The notes under the pieces are model-generated. The model did no database searches. It worked only from the letters and a program-made list of their open reading frames with translations, and was not told the DNA's origin. A DNA stretch of 64,000 nucleotides from Iamia majanohamensis (GTDB lineage Bacteria > Actinomycetota > Acidimicrobiia > Acidimicrobiales > Iamiaceae), in assembly GCF_028532485.1 (NCBI RefSeq), contig NZ_CP116942.1, positions 4,512,920 through 4,576,919 of the forward strand, in the 5' to 3' direction. Of this stretch, positions 6,786 through 14,399 are shown in pieces (position 1 is the stretch's first letter; each line of letters begins with the position of its first letter). Both the position numbers and the translations under genes were made by a program.

Positions 6786-7803
6786 GTGGACTATAGACGG
6801 CACGAGCCGCTGGTGGACGAGGGGCTGTTCCAGCAGGTGCAGAACCAGTTGGCTGGGCGCAAGGTTGCGGGCGATCGGGCCTGCAAGCGACAGCAGTACC
6901 TGAAAGGGAGCGTCTTCTGCCACCGCTGCGGGGAGCGGTTGGGGTTTGGAACACAACACCGACGAGGCCGGTGTTGCCTATCCATAGTTCTTCTGTCTCG
7001 GACGGCACCGCAAGCGGACCGACCGCGACCTGCCGTACCTGCCGGCAGCCAAGGTGGAGCAGGCCGTGGTGGATGAGTGGCATACCGTCACCCTGAGCAA
7101 AGCCGTCATCTCGGACGTCCGCTCGAACGTGGAAGAGGAGTTCGACAAGATGCTTCGCCGAGACCGCTTGGTCGTGAGCGAGCAGGAGATCGGGGTGGCC
7201 GGGCTGGAGGCCAAGCGGACCCAGCGGCTCGATGGGATCATCGACAAGGAGGACTTCGTTGAGCGGCAAGGGCAGATGGACCGAGAACTGCGGCAGGCCC
7301 GCACGGTTATCGCTGGTGCCTCACGGATCCACGAGACGCTGCGAGACCGTGTCGAGGTGAACCTGCGATTGCTCCGCCGAGCTGGAGGATTCTACGAGCT
7401 CCTGCCCGACGTCGGACGACCGACCCTCAACCAGGTGCGCTACCACGCGCTGTACCTGGACATCGACGAGGACGAGGACGGGGACGTGTTCGTGGCGGCG
7501 CCAGAGCTGACGGGAGTGGCTGATGCTGTCGAGGCGGTCACCGAGGACGTACAGCGAGCCACGGGTGGCGCGAAACATGACGAGCTGAGCGGGAACGGGA
7601 CGCACGATCCACAGCGAACGCGGGAGGCCCACCGCCGCAGGTCAGGACTTCGAGCCGGGAGCAGGCATGCCCAAGACGTGGCGCCGCGTCGCCGTCGCCA
7701 GCGGTGGGCTGGAACGAAGAAAATCGCCCGCCCCAGGGGCGACCGCTGTTCCAACTTGACCAACCTGGCGGAGCGGGGGGGATTCGAACCCCCGGGCCCG
7801 TGA
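6786..7803 (+). pseudogene. Remnant of a large serine recombinase (C-terminal half)
   Basis: The left part (from about 6786) encodes RRHEPLVDEGLFQQVQNQL and the recombinase zinc-ribbon segment GSVFCHRCGERLGF. The frame then shifts: FFCLGRHRKRTDRDLPYLP appears in another frame, preceded by an in-frame TAG at 6985-6987. That frame continues through VEQAVVDEWHTVTLS and a long coiled helix region (VEEEFDKMLRRDRLVVSEQE) to about 7620, then reads openly to 7803 into the tRNA gene. The N-terminal resolvase catalytic domain is missing. With a frameshift, a stop and loss of the catalytic domain it cannot be functional. It marks the edge of a former integrated element. Confidence 0.8.
7719..7742 (-). 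terminator. Rho-independent terminator of tRNA-Ser
   Basis: On the reverse strand, just past the tRNA 3' end, TCGCCC pairs perfectly with GGGCGA across a 7-nt loop and is followed by TTTTCTT. This is a classical intrinsic terminator, about 25 nt downstream of the mature tRNA. Confidence 0.75.
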
Positions 7804-7856
7804 GGGCCGGTCGCTTTCAAGGCGACTGCAATCGTCCACTCTGCCACCGCTCCGCC
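7767..7856 (-). tRNA. tRNA-Ser (anticodon UGA)
   Basis: A 90-nt class II tRNA on the reverse strand. The acceptor stem pairs GGCGGAG with CTCCGCC. The anticodon stem is GTCGC/GCGAC with loop CTTGAAA, giving anticodon TGA. A long variable arm (CCGGCCCTCACGGGCCCGG region) and the T arm GGGGGTTCGAATCCCCC are clear. No CCA is encoded. The long variable arm and anticodon agree on serine. It borders the accessory island to its left. Confidence 0.95.
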
Positions 7857-7896
7857 GGGCACCGTAGTGCTCGCCCGCGGCGGGCGGCCCGGGGGA

Positions 7897-8886
7897 TCAG
7901 GAGGCGGGCGCCACCTCGGCCGACGGCTCCGGGCGGGAGCCGAGGGCCCGCCAGAGGGCGGGGTAGGAGCGGTGCTCGAGGCCCTCGGGCACCCAGCCGC
8001 TGGCCCGCAGCTCGCGGTGCATCTGCGGGAGGTGCTTCCACGGCACGCCCATGTCGACGTGGTGGGAGAGGTGCCAGCCGATGTTGTAGGGCACGAGGAA
8101 GAACCGGGCCGGCAGGTGCTGGCGCACCGAGTGGGTGGTGAGGCGGCGGTCCTTGGCGCGCTCCATGCCGCCGTGCTCGGCGATGGCCCGGAGGCGGTTG
8201 ATGACCCGCCACTCGGTCATCCACGGGACGAACCAGAGCAGGTACAGCCAGGGCCTCCCGAAGGCGGTGGCCACGGCGATGAAGGCGGCCTGGAAGTAGA
8301 GGATGCGCCGGGCGTGGTGGCCGAACTCCTTCATCCGGGCGCCGCGCAGGATGCTGCGCAGGTTCTTCCAGCCGCTCCTGCCCAGGGCGTCGCGGGTGAG
8401 CTTGCGGCGCAGCGAGGACCGGCTCACCGGGTAGCCCACGTAGAGGTTCATGTCCGGCTCCTTGGGGCCGAACTCGTCCTTGTGGTGGGCCATGTGGCCC
8501 CGCCGGTAGAGGTCGGTGGAGATGAAGCCGGGGTAGCCCACGACCCAGCGGCCCACCCAGTCGTTGACCCTCTTGTTCGGGAAGAGCAGGCGATGGGCGG
8601 CCTCGTGGGAGAGGGCGGCGAAGGCGGCGTGGGTGCGGCCCATCCAGAGGAAGGCGAGGACGTAGACCAGCGGGTTGCGGGTCCAGGCCGCAGCCACGAT
8701 GGGGAGGATGGCCTGGGCCCAGACGCTGACGATGGCCGCCACGTTGCGGGCCACGGGGATGCGACGCAGCTCGGCCCGCACCTCCGGGACGGCCTTGCCC
8801 GAGACGAGCAGCCGGTCGGTGGGCAGGACGTCGGGCAGCACGTCGTCGGACGGGCGCATCGTCGTACGGGTGAGGGTGGTGGCCAC
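7897..8886 (-). CDS. Membrane fatty acid desaturase family protein
   Basis: A 329-residue integral membrane di-iron desaturase or hydroxylase. The three histidine boxes are HEAAH (residues 94-98), HMAHH (131-135) and HLSHH (271-275), with hydrophobic segments between them (about 45-85 and 195-222). Such enzymes insert double bonds into acyl chains using O2 and an electron donor. The small 2Fe-2S protein gene starts divergently 75 bp away and could be functionally linked, which is inference. The GTG start at 8884-8886 is chosen because TAAGGT lies 7 nt upstream; the frame opens much further but only into the divergent genes. Substrate and regiospecificity cannot be read from the sequence. Confidence 0.9.
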   Translation of the reverse strand: MATTLTRTTMRPSDDVLPDVLPTDRLLVSGKAVPEVRAELRRIPVARNVAAIVSVWAQAILPIVAAAWTRNPLVYVLAFLWMGRTHAAFAALSHEAAHRLLFPNKRVNDWVGRWVVGYPGFISTDLYRRGHMAHHKDEFGPKEPDMNLYVGYPVSRSSLRRKLTRDALGRSGWKNLRSILRGARMKEFGHHARRILYFQAAFIAVATAFGRPWLYLLWFVPWMTEWRVINRLRAIAEHGGMERAKDRRLTTHSVRQHLPARFFLVPYNIGWHLSHHVDMGVPWKHLPQMHRELRASGWVPEGLEHRSYPALWRALGSRPEPSAEVAPAS

Positions 8887-8893
8887 GAGTGCC

Positions 8894-8899
8894 ACCTTA
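8894..8899 (-). promoter_or_regulatory. -10 element (TAAGGT) for the desaturase gene
   Basis: Located 7 nt before the GTG start at 8886; leaderless layout. Confidence 0.55.
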
Positions 8900-8949
8900 C
8901 AGTCCGACGCCACGTGTTGCCACCTCGTAACAGCCCGGCGGCGTCCCGG

Positions 8950-8955
8950 TAGGCT
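8950..8955 (+). promoter_or_regulatory. -10 element (TAGGCT) for the 2Fe-2S protein gene
   Basis: Located 6 nt before the GTG start at 8962; leaderless layout. Confidence 0.6.
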
Positions 8956-8961
8956 GCCGCC

Positions 8962-9276
8962 GTGACCGACCCCGACGCCCCCCGCCCCGTGCGCCTGCCG
9001 TGGCGCGACGCCGTGGTCCTGGTGTGCCGGGAGTGCGACGGGCGCGGCGGGCTCAGCCCGAAGAAGGTGCGCAAGGCGCTGAAGGGCCGGGTCGGCGCCA
9101 CCCTCCCCCGCCGCTCGGTGCGGGTCCTGGCCGCCTCCTGCCTCGACGCCTGCCCCAAGCAGGGCGTCACCGTGGCCACCGCCGGCGCGTCCGAGCGGGC
9201 GGTGGTGGTCCGCACCCGCGCCCAGTGCGACGGCGTCGTCGACGCCCTGGCCGCCGACCTCCCCACCGCCTCGTGA
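8962..9276 (+). CDS. Thioredoxin-like (2Fe-2S) ferredoxin domain protein
   Basis: A 104-residue protein with four cysteines placed as in thioredoxin-like ferredoxins: C22 and C25 in VCRECDGRGG, and C60 and C64 in ASCLDACPK. The C-x3-C near the end of the first half is typical of this fold. It probably carries a [2Fe-2S] cluster and passes electrons in the cytoplasm. It lies between a divergent desaturase gene and a PaaX-type regulator, so a role as electron donor to the desaturase is possible but unproven. The GTG start sits 6 nt after TAGGCT. Confidence 0.75.
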   Translation: MTDPDAPRPVRLPWRDAVVLVCRECDGRGGLSPKKVRKALKGRVGATLPRRSVRVLAASCLDACPKQGVTVATAGASERAVVVRTRAQCDGVVDALAADLPTAS

Positions 9277-9313
9277 CCCCGGACGCCGTGGGCCCCGCCA
9301 CCCCGGTCCCGGC

Positions 9314-10132
9314 GTGAGCGAGCCGAGCGGCCCCTGGCGCCCGGAGGAGGAGCCGGCCCTGCCGGCCCGGTCGGTGGTGGCCTCCACCCTGCTCGGCGTG
9401 CGCCCGCCGCGGCTGCCGACGGCGATCCTCGTCCGCTCCTGCGGGCTCTTCGGCATCCGCCCCGGCACGGCCCGGGTGGCCATCTCCCGCATGGCGGCGG
9501 CGGGCGAGCTGGTGGCCGACGACGACGGCTACGCCCTGGGGCCCGACCTGCGGGCCCGCCAGGCCCGCCAGGACCTCAGCCGCCAGGGGACCACGACGGC
9601 CTGGGACCCGGACCGCGACGGGTGGCACCAGCTGGTGGTCACCGGCGAGGCCCGGGCCGCAGCCGACCGCACCGCGCTGCGGCGCGCGGCGCGCGCCCTC
9701 CGCCTGGCCGAGCTCCGCGAGGGGGTGTGGCTGCGGCCCGCCAACCTCGACCTGACCGACCAGCCCGACGCCCTGGCCGTGGCCGAGGCCCAGTGCCTCC
9801 GGCTGCGGGCCCACCCCGACGGCGACGGGGCCGCGCTCGCCGGGCGCCTGTGGGACCTGGCCGGCTGGGCCCGTCGGGCCCGTCGCCTGGTGGCCGCCCT
9901 GGACGCCTCGCGGCCGGCCCTGGAGGGCCACGACCTCGACGCCCTCCCCCACGGCTTCGTCCTCTCCGCCGCGTCGCTGCGCCACCTCCAGTCCGACCCG
10001 CTGCTGCCGGCGGCCCTGCTCCCGTCGGGCTGGCCCGGGCCCGACCTGCGCCGCACCTGGGAGGGCTGGAACCGGGCCTTCCTCGGGGTGTGGGCCGACT
10101 GGTACCGCGCCGAGCAGGCCGACTCGGCCTGA
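9314..10132 (+). CDS. PaaX family transcriptional regulator
   Basis: A 272-residue protein with the PaaX architecture. The N-terminal winged HTH (about residues 18-75) carries the family signature RPPRLPTAILVRSCGLFGI followed by GTARVAISRMAAAGEL. A central domain follows (LRLAELREGVWLRPANL), and the C-terminal domain ends GWNRAFLGVWADWYR. PaaX represses phenylacetate catabolism in Escherichia coli, but many actinobacterial homologues control other acyl-CoA or unknown pathways. No paa genes are present here. It starts with GTG 37 bp after the 2Fe-2S gene and may be co-transcribed with it. The palindromic repeats just downstream (10148-10270) might bind a regulator. Confidence 0.88.
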   Translation: MSEPSGPWRPEEEPALPARSVVASTLLGVRPPRLPTAILVRSCGLFGIRPGTARVAISRMAAAGELVADDDGYALGPDLRARQARQDLSRQGTTTAWDPDRDGWHQLVVTGEARAAADRTALRRAARALRLAELREGVWLRPANLDLTDQPDALAVAEAQCLRLRAHPDGDGAALAGRLWDLAGWARRARRLVAALDASRPALEGHDLDALPHGFVLSAASLRHLQSDPLLPAALLPSGWPGPDLRRTWEGWNRAFLGVWADWYRAEQADSA

Positions 10133-10147
10133 CTGCCTGACTTCCCC

Positions 10148-10270
10148 AACCTTGGACGGTTGATCGCGCCAGGCAACGACACCCGTCCAACGTCCGCGGC
10201 CCCGGTCCGAGTCACCCCCGAACCTTGGACGGTTGATCGCGCCAGAGAACGACACCCGTCCAAGGTCCGC
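10148..10270. repeat. Two 50-bp direct repeats, each an inverted repeat
   Basis: Copies at 10148-10197 and 10221-10270 (period 73) differ at only three positions. Each contains TTGGACGG and its complement CCGTCCAA about 23 nt apart. In the second copy the arms extend to a perfect 10 bp: CCTTGGACGG (10223-10232) with CCGTCCAAGG (10256-10265). They occupy the gap between the PaaX-type gene and the MBL-fold gene. No coding ORF over them is credible. Confidence 0.85.
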
Positions 10271-10317
10271 TCGCCCGCCCGGTGGGACGGGCGGCGAGGC
10301 GTGCCAGCATGGGAGCC

Positions 10318-11037
10318 ATGGCCGACGACGACCGCTTCTACTTCCGCCAGCTGCTCGCCGGGATGGACGTGGCCGCCGACGACGTCATCGCCCAGCAGAT
10401 GGTCAACTTCGTCTACCTGCTCGGCGACCGCGAGACCGGCGAGGCCGTCGCCGTCGACCTGGCCTACGACGTCCCGGGCGTGCTCGACGTCCTCGCCGCC
10501 GACGACATGCGCCTGGTCGGGACCCTCGCCACCCACTACCACCCCGACCACGTGGGCGGCAGCCTGATGGGCCACCCCATCGCCGGGCTGACCGAGCTGC
10601 TCGAGGCCACCGAGGTGCCGGTGCACGTGCAGGCCGACGAGGTCGAGTGGGTCACCAAGGCCACCGGCGTCGGGGCCGAGCACCTGGTCGCCCACGCCAG
10701 CGGCGACACCGTCATGGTGGGCGAGATCCCCATCACCCTCATCCACACGCCGGGCCACACGCCGGGCAGCCAGTGCTTCCTCGTCGAGGGCCGGCTGGTC
10801 GCGGGCGACACGCTGTTCCTCGACGGCTGCGGGCGCACCGACCTGCCCGGCAGCGACCCCGAGCAGATGTACCTGTCGCTCACCCAGCGCCTCAGCCAGG
10901 TGCCCGACGACGTGGTCCTCCACCCCGGCCACCTCTACTCCGAGAAGCCCAAGGCCCCCATGGGCGAGGTGCGCCAGCGCAACGTGGTGTTCCGGCCCGA
11001 GACCCAGGAGCAGTGGATGATGATGTTCGCCCGCTGA
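10318..11037 (+). CDS. MBL-fold metallo-hydrolase (glyoxalase II / persulfide dioxygenase-like)
   Basis: A 239-residue metallo-beta-lactamase-fold enzyme. The metal-binding signature THYHPDHVGG gives H73, H75, D77 and H78. Further ligands are in HTPGHTPGSQ, GDTLFLDGCGR and the late HPGHLY. The GDTLF-GCGR-DLPGSD segment resembles ETHE1-type persulfide dioxygenases and glyoxalase II more than lactamases. It is probably a cytoplasmic thioester or persulfide enzyme. ATG at 10318 is used; an ATG three codons upstream (10309) is equally possible. The dienelactone-hydrolase gene follows after 29 bp on the same strand, suggesting an operon. Confidence 0.85.
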   Translation: MADDDRFYFRQLLAGMDVAADDVIAQQMVNFVYLLGDRETGEAVAVDLAYDVPGVLDVLAADDMRLVGTLATHYHPDHVGGSLMGHPIAGLTELLEATEVPVHVQADEVEWVTKATGVGAEHLVAHASGDTVMVGEIPITLIHTPGHTPGSQCFLVEGRLVAGDTLFLDGCGRTDLPGSDPEQMYLSLTQRLSQVPDDVVLHPGHLYSEKPKAPMGEVRQRNVVFRPETQEQWMMMFAR

Positions 11038-11066
11038 GGGCGGACACCCCCACCCCGAGGAGCACC

Positions 11067-11789
11067 GTGACCGATCCCGTCGAGCCCACCACCACCCTGT
11101 CCGTCGCCCGCGACGGCGACGGCGCCATGGACATGCCCGTGTGGCTGCCCGACGGCGGCTCCGGGCCGGCCCTGGTGCTGGTCCAGGAGATCTTCGGGGT
11201 GGGCGAGTGGATCCGGGCCGTGGCCACCGAGCTGGCCGTCGAGGGCTACGTCGTCGGCGCCCCCGACCTCTACTGGCGCCTGGAGCCCGGCTTCGTCGCC
11301 AGCGGCGACGAGGAGGGCATGCAGGCCGCCTTCGCCCTGGCCGGCCGCCTCGACCTGCCGGCCGCGGTGGGCGACGTGGTCGCGGCCCTCGACGCGCTCG
11401 ACGGCCACGAGGCCGTGGTCGGCTACCCGGGCGTGCTCGGCTACTGCCTGGGCGGCACCCTCGCCTGGATGGCGGCCGCGGCCGGCAACCCGGCCGTGTG
11501 CGTCTCCTACTACGGCTCGGGCGTGCCCGACGCCCTCGACGAGCTCGAGGCCGTGCACTGCCCGACCCTGCTGCACTTCGGCGGCGACGACCCCTACATC
11601 GCCCGCGAGGGGGTCGACCGGGTCGCCGGCGCCGTGGAGGGCCAGGAGCGCATCGAGGTCCACGTGCACGAGGGCGCGGGCCACGCCTTCGAGAACGACC
11701 GGGCCCCGCAGTTCCACGACCCCGACGCCGCGACCCGGTCGCGACGGCTCACCCTCGACTTCCTGGGCCGCCACCACACCGGCGGCTGA
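11067..11789 (+). CDS. Dienelactone hydrolase family protein
   Basis: A 240-residue alpha/beta hydrolase of the dienelactone hydrolase family. The triad is visible: Cys127 in GYCLGG, Asp174/175 in FGGDDPYI and His206 in EGAGHAFEND. The oxyanion segment VQEIFGV and the VVGAPDLYWR stretch are typical. Family members hydrolyse dienelactone in chloroaromatic breakdown or act as general carboxylesterases. The GTG start has a GAGGAG ribosome site 6 nt upstream. It follows the MBL-fold gene by 29 bp. The two could handle related reactive esters or thioesters, which is inference. Confidence 0.9.
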   Translation: MTDPVEPTTTLSVARDGDGAMDMPVWLPDGGSGPALVLVQEIFGVGEWIRAVATELAVEGYVVGAPDLYWRLEPGFVASGDEEGMQAAFALAGRLDLPAAVGDVVAALDALDGHEAVVGYPGVLGYCLGGTLAWMAAAAGNPAVCVSYYGSGVPDALDELEAVHCPTLLHFGGDDPYIAREGVDRVAGAVEGQERIEVHVHEGAGHAFENDRAPQFHDPDAATRSRRLTLDFLGRHHTGG

Positions 11790-11807
11790 CCCGGCCCGTC
11801 GCCCCGC

Positions 11808-13124
11808 TCAGGTGAGCACGGGGGCGGCGACCGGAGGGTGCACCCCGACCCGGTCCAGGCGTGCCACCACCGCGGGCCGCACCGGCCCCGGGGGCGCGGC
11901 CCGGGTGGCCGCCCGCTCGACCCGGCCGAGGGGGCCGACCTCCTCGAAGCCCACCACCAGGGCCGCCTCCAGCGACGCACCGGCGACGAGCTCGACCCAC
12001 GAGACGTGGCGGGCGGCCACGAAGGCGTCCGGCAGCGGACCCCGCCCGGGGCGACGGTGCAGCACCGACCCCCCGCAGCCGGCGTTGGCGTAGAGCACCC
12101 CGCCGGCGACGCCCAGCTCGGGGATGTGGGTGTGGCCGGTCACGTAGGCGGCGACGCCGGTGGCGCCGAGGGCGGCGGCCCGGCCCCGCGCCGCGCCGTT
12201 GCCCGGGTCGGCCAGGGCCGACACGTCGAGGTCCACCTCGCCCAGCCAGCGGCGGAGCAGCCCGCCCCAGAACAGGGCGCCCCCGACGACGGCCACGGCG
12301 ACGACGACGGCCACGGCCAGGGCGACGAGGGCGGCGCCGCCGAGCGGGGCCCCGGCCGCGGCGGCCAGGCCCAGGGCGACGGCGGCGACCGCCGGCAGCG
12401 CGGCCACCGCCAGGGCGGGGACGAGGCGGCGGTAGAGCAGGCGCGAGGTGACCAGGGCGGGCACGTCGAGGGGGTCGGCGACCAGCTCCAGGCCCTGGGC
12501 CCAGCCCCGCCGCACCGACCCGCCCAGCAGCGGCAGGAGCTCCTGCACCACGTGGTGGCCGATCGGGGTCTCGGCCGGGTCGCGGGGGTCGACGAAGGCG
12601 TTGGCCGGGTCGACCTGGTGGCCGTGCTCCACCCGCACCCGCCGGGGGCCCTGCCCGGTCTCGAGGTCGAGGTCGGCGGCCAGGGCCACGGTCGCCCCCA
12701 GCCGTCGCTGCACGGTGGCCACGGCGTCGCCGTCCCAGGCGAGGGCGCCGTCGTGGTTGCCCGGCAGCACCACCACCGACCGGTCGGGCCGGGCCGCCCA
12801 CGCCGCCACCGCCCCGGTCAGGGCGGGGTGGGCGTCGAGGGCCAGGCCGGGGTCGACCTGGGCGCCGACGAGCATCTCGAAGCAGTCCCCGGCCAGGACC
12901 AGCACACCGGGTCCGGTGGTGGCGGCCAGGGCGGCGGCGACGGCCTCGGCGGCCGCGGTCGAGGCGGTCCCGGCCCGGGCTGAGAGGTGGAGGTCGCTGA
13001 CGACCAGGGCCCGTCCGCCCCGGGGCACGGCCACGGCGGTCACGTCGGCCACGAGGGGCGCGTCGGTGCCGGTCGGCCCCGGCGCGACGAGGCGCGCCCC
13101 GATCTCCCCCCTGTCCCCCAGCAA
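11808..13124 (-). CDS. Calcineurin-like metallophosphoesterase with two transmembrane helices
   Basis: A 438-residue protein. The phosphoesterase motifs come in order: DLHLS, GDCFE, LPGNHDGALAWD, VEHGHQ and, late, TGHTHIPE with a following NAGC. Between the GHQ and GHTH parts is an insertion with two hydrophobic helices (ALAVAALPAVAAVALGLA and AALVALAVAVVVAVAVVG), so the catalytic domain is probably membrane-anchored through its middle. The substrate could be a phosphoester, nucleotide or lipid such as a UDP-sugar lipid, by analogy with LpxH-type enzymes. I chose TTG at 13122-13124 because TACGCT lies 7 nt upstream; GTG at 13173-13175 would add 17 residues. It is convergent with the hydrolase gene to the left. 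Confidence 0.8.
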   Translation of the reverse strand: MLGDRGEIGARLVAPGPTGTDAPLVADVTAVAVPRGGRALVVSDLHLSARAGTASTAAAEAVAAALAATTGPGVLVLAGDCFEMLVGAQVDPGLALDAHPALTGAVAAWAARPDRSVVVLPGNHDGALAWDGDAVATVQRRLGATVALAADLDLETGQGPRRVRVEHGHQVDPANAFVDPRDPAETPIGHHVVQELLPLLGGSVRRGWAQGLELVADPLDVPALVTSRLLYRRLVPALAVAALPAVAAVALGLAAAAGAPLGGAALVALAVAVVVAVAVVGGALFWGGLLRRWLGEVDLDVSALADPGNGAARGRAAALGATGVAAYVTGHTHIPELGVAGGVLYANAGCGGSVLHRRPGRGPLPDAFVAARHVSWVELVAGASLEAALVVGFEEVGPLGRVERAATRAAPPGPVRPAVVARLDRVGVHPPVAAPVLT

Positions 13125-13131
13125 GGGGGCG

Positions 13132-13137
13132 AGCGTA
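13132..13137 (-). promoter_or_regulatory. -10 element (TACGCT) for the phosphoesterase gene
   Basis: Located 7 nt before the proposed TTG start at 13124. It is the main reason for preferring TTG over the upstream GTG. Confidence 0.45.
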
Positions 13138-13276
13138 CCCCGACCCCGGGTCCCCGCCCAGAGGGCAGGTGTCACGTCCCGGCGGAGGCGCGCGCTCGCG
13201 CCGCGCCCCGAGCACCTCGGCCCCCGACCCGCGCGGGCCACGTCGCCCTCGCCGGACGGCCTCCGCCGGGAGGGGC

Positions 13277-14230
13277 TCAGGCGAGGCGGTCCGCCAGGAG
13301 CTCGAGCACCGGAGGCCACGCCGGCCCGTCGGGGTCGATCACCACGAAGTGGTCGCCGCCGTCGACGGGCTCGAGGCGGACCTCGTCGCCGGCGTCGGCC
13401 GCCCGGGCCGCGTAGGTCTCGGACTGGACGATGGGGACGATGGCGTCGTCGGTCCCGTGGACGAGCAGCTGGTGCACGGCGGAGCCGAGGGGCAGGCGCT
13501 CGATGGGCGAGGCGTACAGGTAGGCCTCGCCGGCCTCGCCGGTGGGCTGGCCGCCCATCAGGTCCGCGGCCGCGCCCTGGCCCAGGCCGTCGATGGCGGC
13601 GGCCGCCAGGTTGGCCACGCCGGCCTGGGACACCACCGCCACGGGCCGCACCGCGGGGTCGGCGCCGGGGACGCCCGCCGGCAGACCGGCCCGGGCCCCG
13701 GACCACAGGGCCAGGGTCCCGCCCGCGGAGTGGCCCACGACCGCGACGCGATCGCGGTCGAGGATGAGGTCGTCGGCGATGGTGTCGAGGTGGTCGACGG
13801 CTGCGGCCACGTCGGAGAACGTCGTGGGCCAGCCGCCGCCCTCACCGATGGGCCGGTAGTCGATGTTCCAGGCGGCCCATCCCTGCGCGGCCACGGAGCG
13901 GGCCAGGGGGTCCATGAGGGAGCGGTCGTAGCCCGCTCGCCAGAACCCGCCGTGCACAAGGACCACGACCGGAAGCCCCTCGAACGCCGAACCCTCCAGG
14001 TCCTCGGCCGTCGGGGCGTCGGCCGGGAGGGTGAGCGCTCCGACCTGGAGGGGGCTCTCGTCGCCGTAGGCCAGGACCTCCGTCGACCCGGGCTCGGCCT
14101 CGGGGCCGTCGCCGTCGGCGTCGTCGTCGTCGCGCCCGGAGCAGCCCACCACGGCCAGCGCCGCCGCCGCGCCCAGGGCCCCGAGCACGGCCCGTCGGGA
14201 CACGGGGTGGGAGACCGACGGCGCGCTCAC
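13277..14230 (-). CDS. Exported alpha/beta hydrolase lipoprotein
   Basis: A 317-residue protein with a Tat-like leader (SRRAVLGALGAAAALAVVGC) ending in a lipobox Cys, then an acidic linker, so it is probably a membrane-tethered exported hydrolase. The alpha/beta-hydrolase core shows LVHGGFWRAG (oxyanion HGG), nucleophile Ser in VVGHSAGG, a late acid in LVHGTDDAIVP and His in GGDHFVV. It resembles the BD-FAE/esterase-lipase group. GTG at 14228-14230 gives the leader directly. It is downstream of the APC permease on the same strand with 169 bp between; the gap carries a perfect palindrome. Confidence 0.85.
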   Translation of the reverse strand: MSAPSVSHPVSRRAVLGALGAAAALAVVGCSGRDDDDADGDGPEAEPGSTEVLAYGDESPLQVGALTLPADAPTAEDLEGSAFEGLPVVVLVHGGFWRAGYDRSLMDPLARSVAAQGWAAWNIDYRPIGEGGGWPTTFSDVAAAVDHLDTIADDLILDRDRVAVVGHSAGGTLALWSGARAGLPAGVPGADPAVRPVAVVSQAGVANLAAAAIDGLGQGAAADLMGGQPTGEAGEAYLYASPIERLPLGSAVHQLLVHGTDDAIVPIVQSETYAARAADAGDEVRLEPVDGGDHFVVIDPDGPAWPPVLELLADRLA

Positions 14231-14379
14231 GGCTCCACCACGCCGCCGGGCGGCGACCCGCCCACGACGCGTCCGGCGCCCCGGCGGGACCGCAGGGCGC
14301 CCGTCTCGCGCCGTGCCAGGGACCGGCCCACCGGCCGCGTGCAGACCGACGCCACGTCTCACCTCTCCCGGGCCCGAGT

Positions 14380-14395
14380 CGAACCGATCGGTTCG
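14380..14395. promoter_or_regulatory. Perfect 16-bp palindrome (operator-like)
   Basis: CGAACCGATCGGTTCG reads the same on both strands. It lies between the end of the permease gene (14400) and the hydrolase start (14230), about 150 bp upstream of the hydrolase. Size and symmetry resemble TetR-type operators. No TetR gene is adjacent, so the cognate regulator is unknown. Confidence 0.5.
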
Positions 14396-14399
14396 CAGC

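Noticed and set aside
6783..6959. N-terminal extension of the 616-residue membrane protein
   Set aside because: The extra residues are antisense to the recombinase zinc-ribbon segment, so the ATG at 6782 is preferred.
10148..10270. CRISPR array
   Set aside because: There are only two copies with a 23-nt gap, each itself an imperfect palindrome, and no cas genes anywhere in the window.
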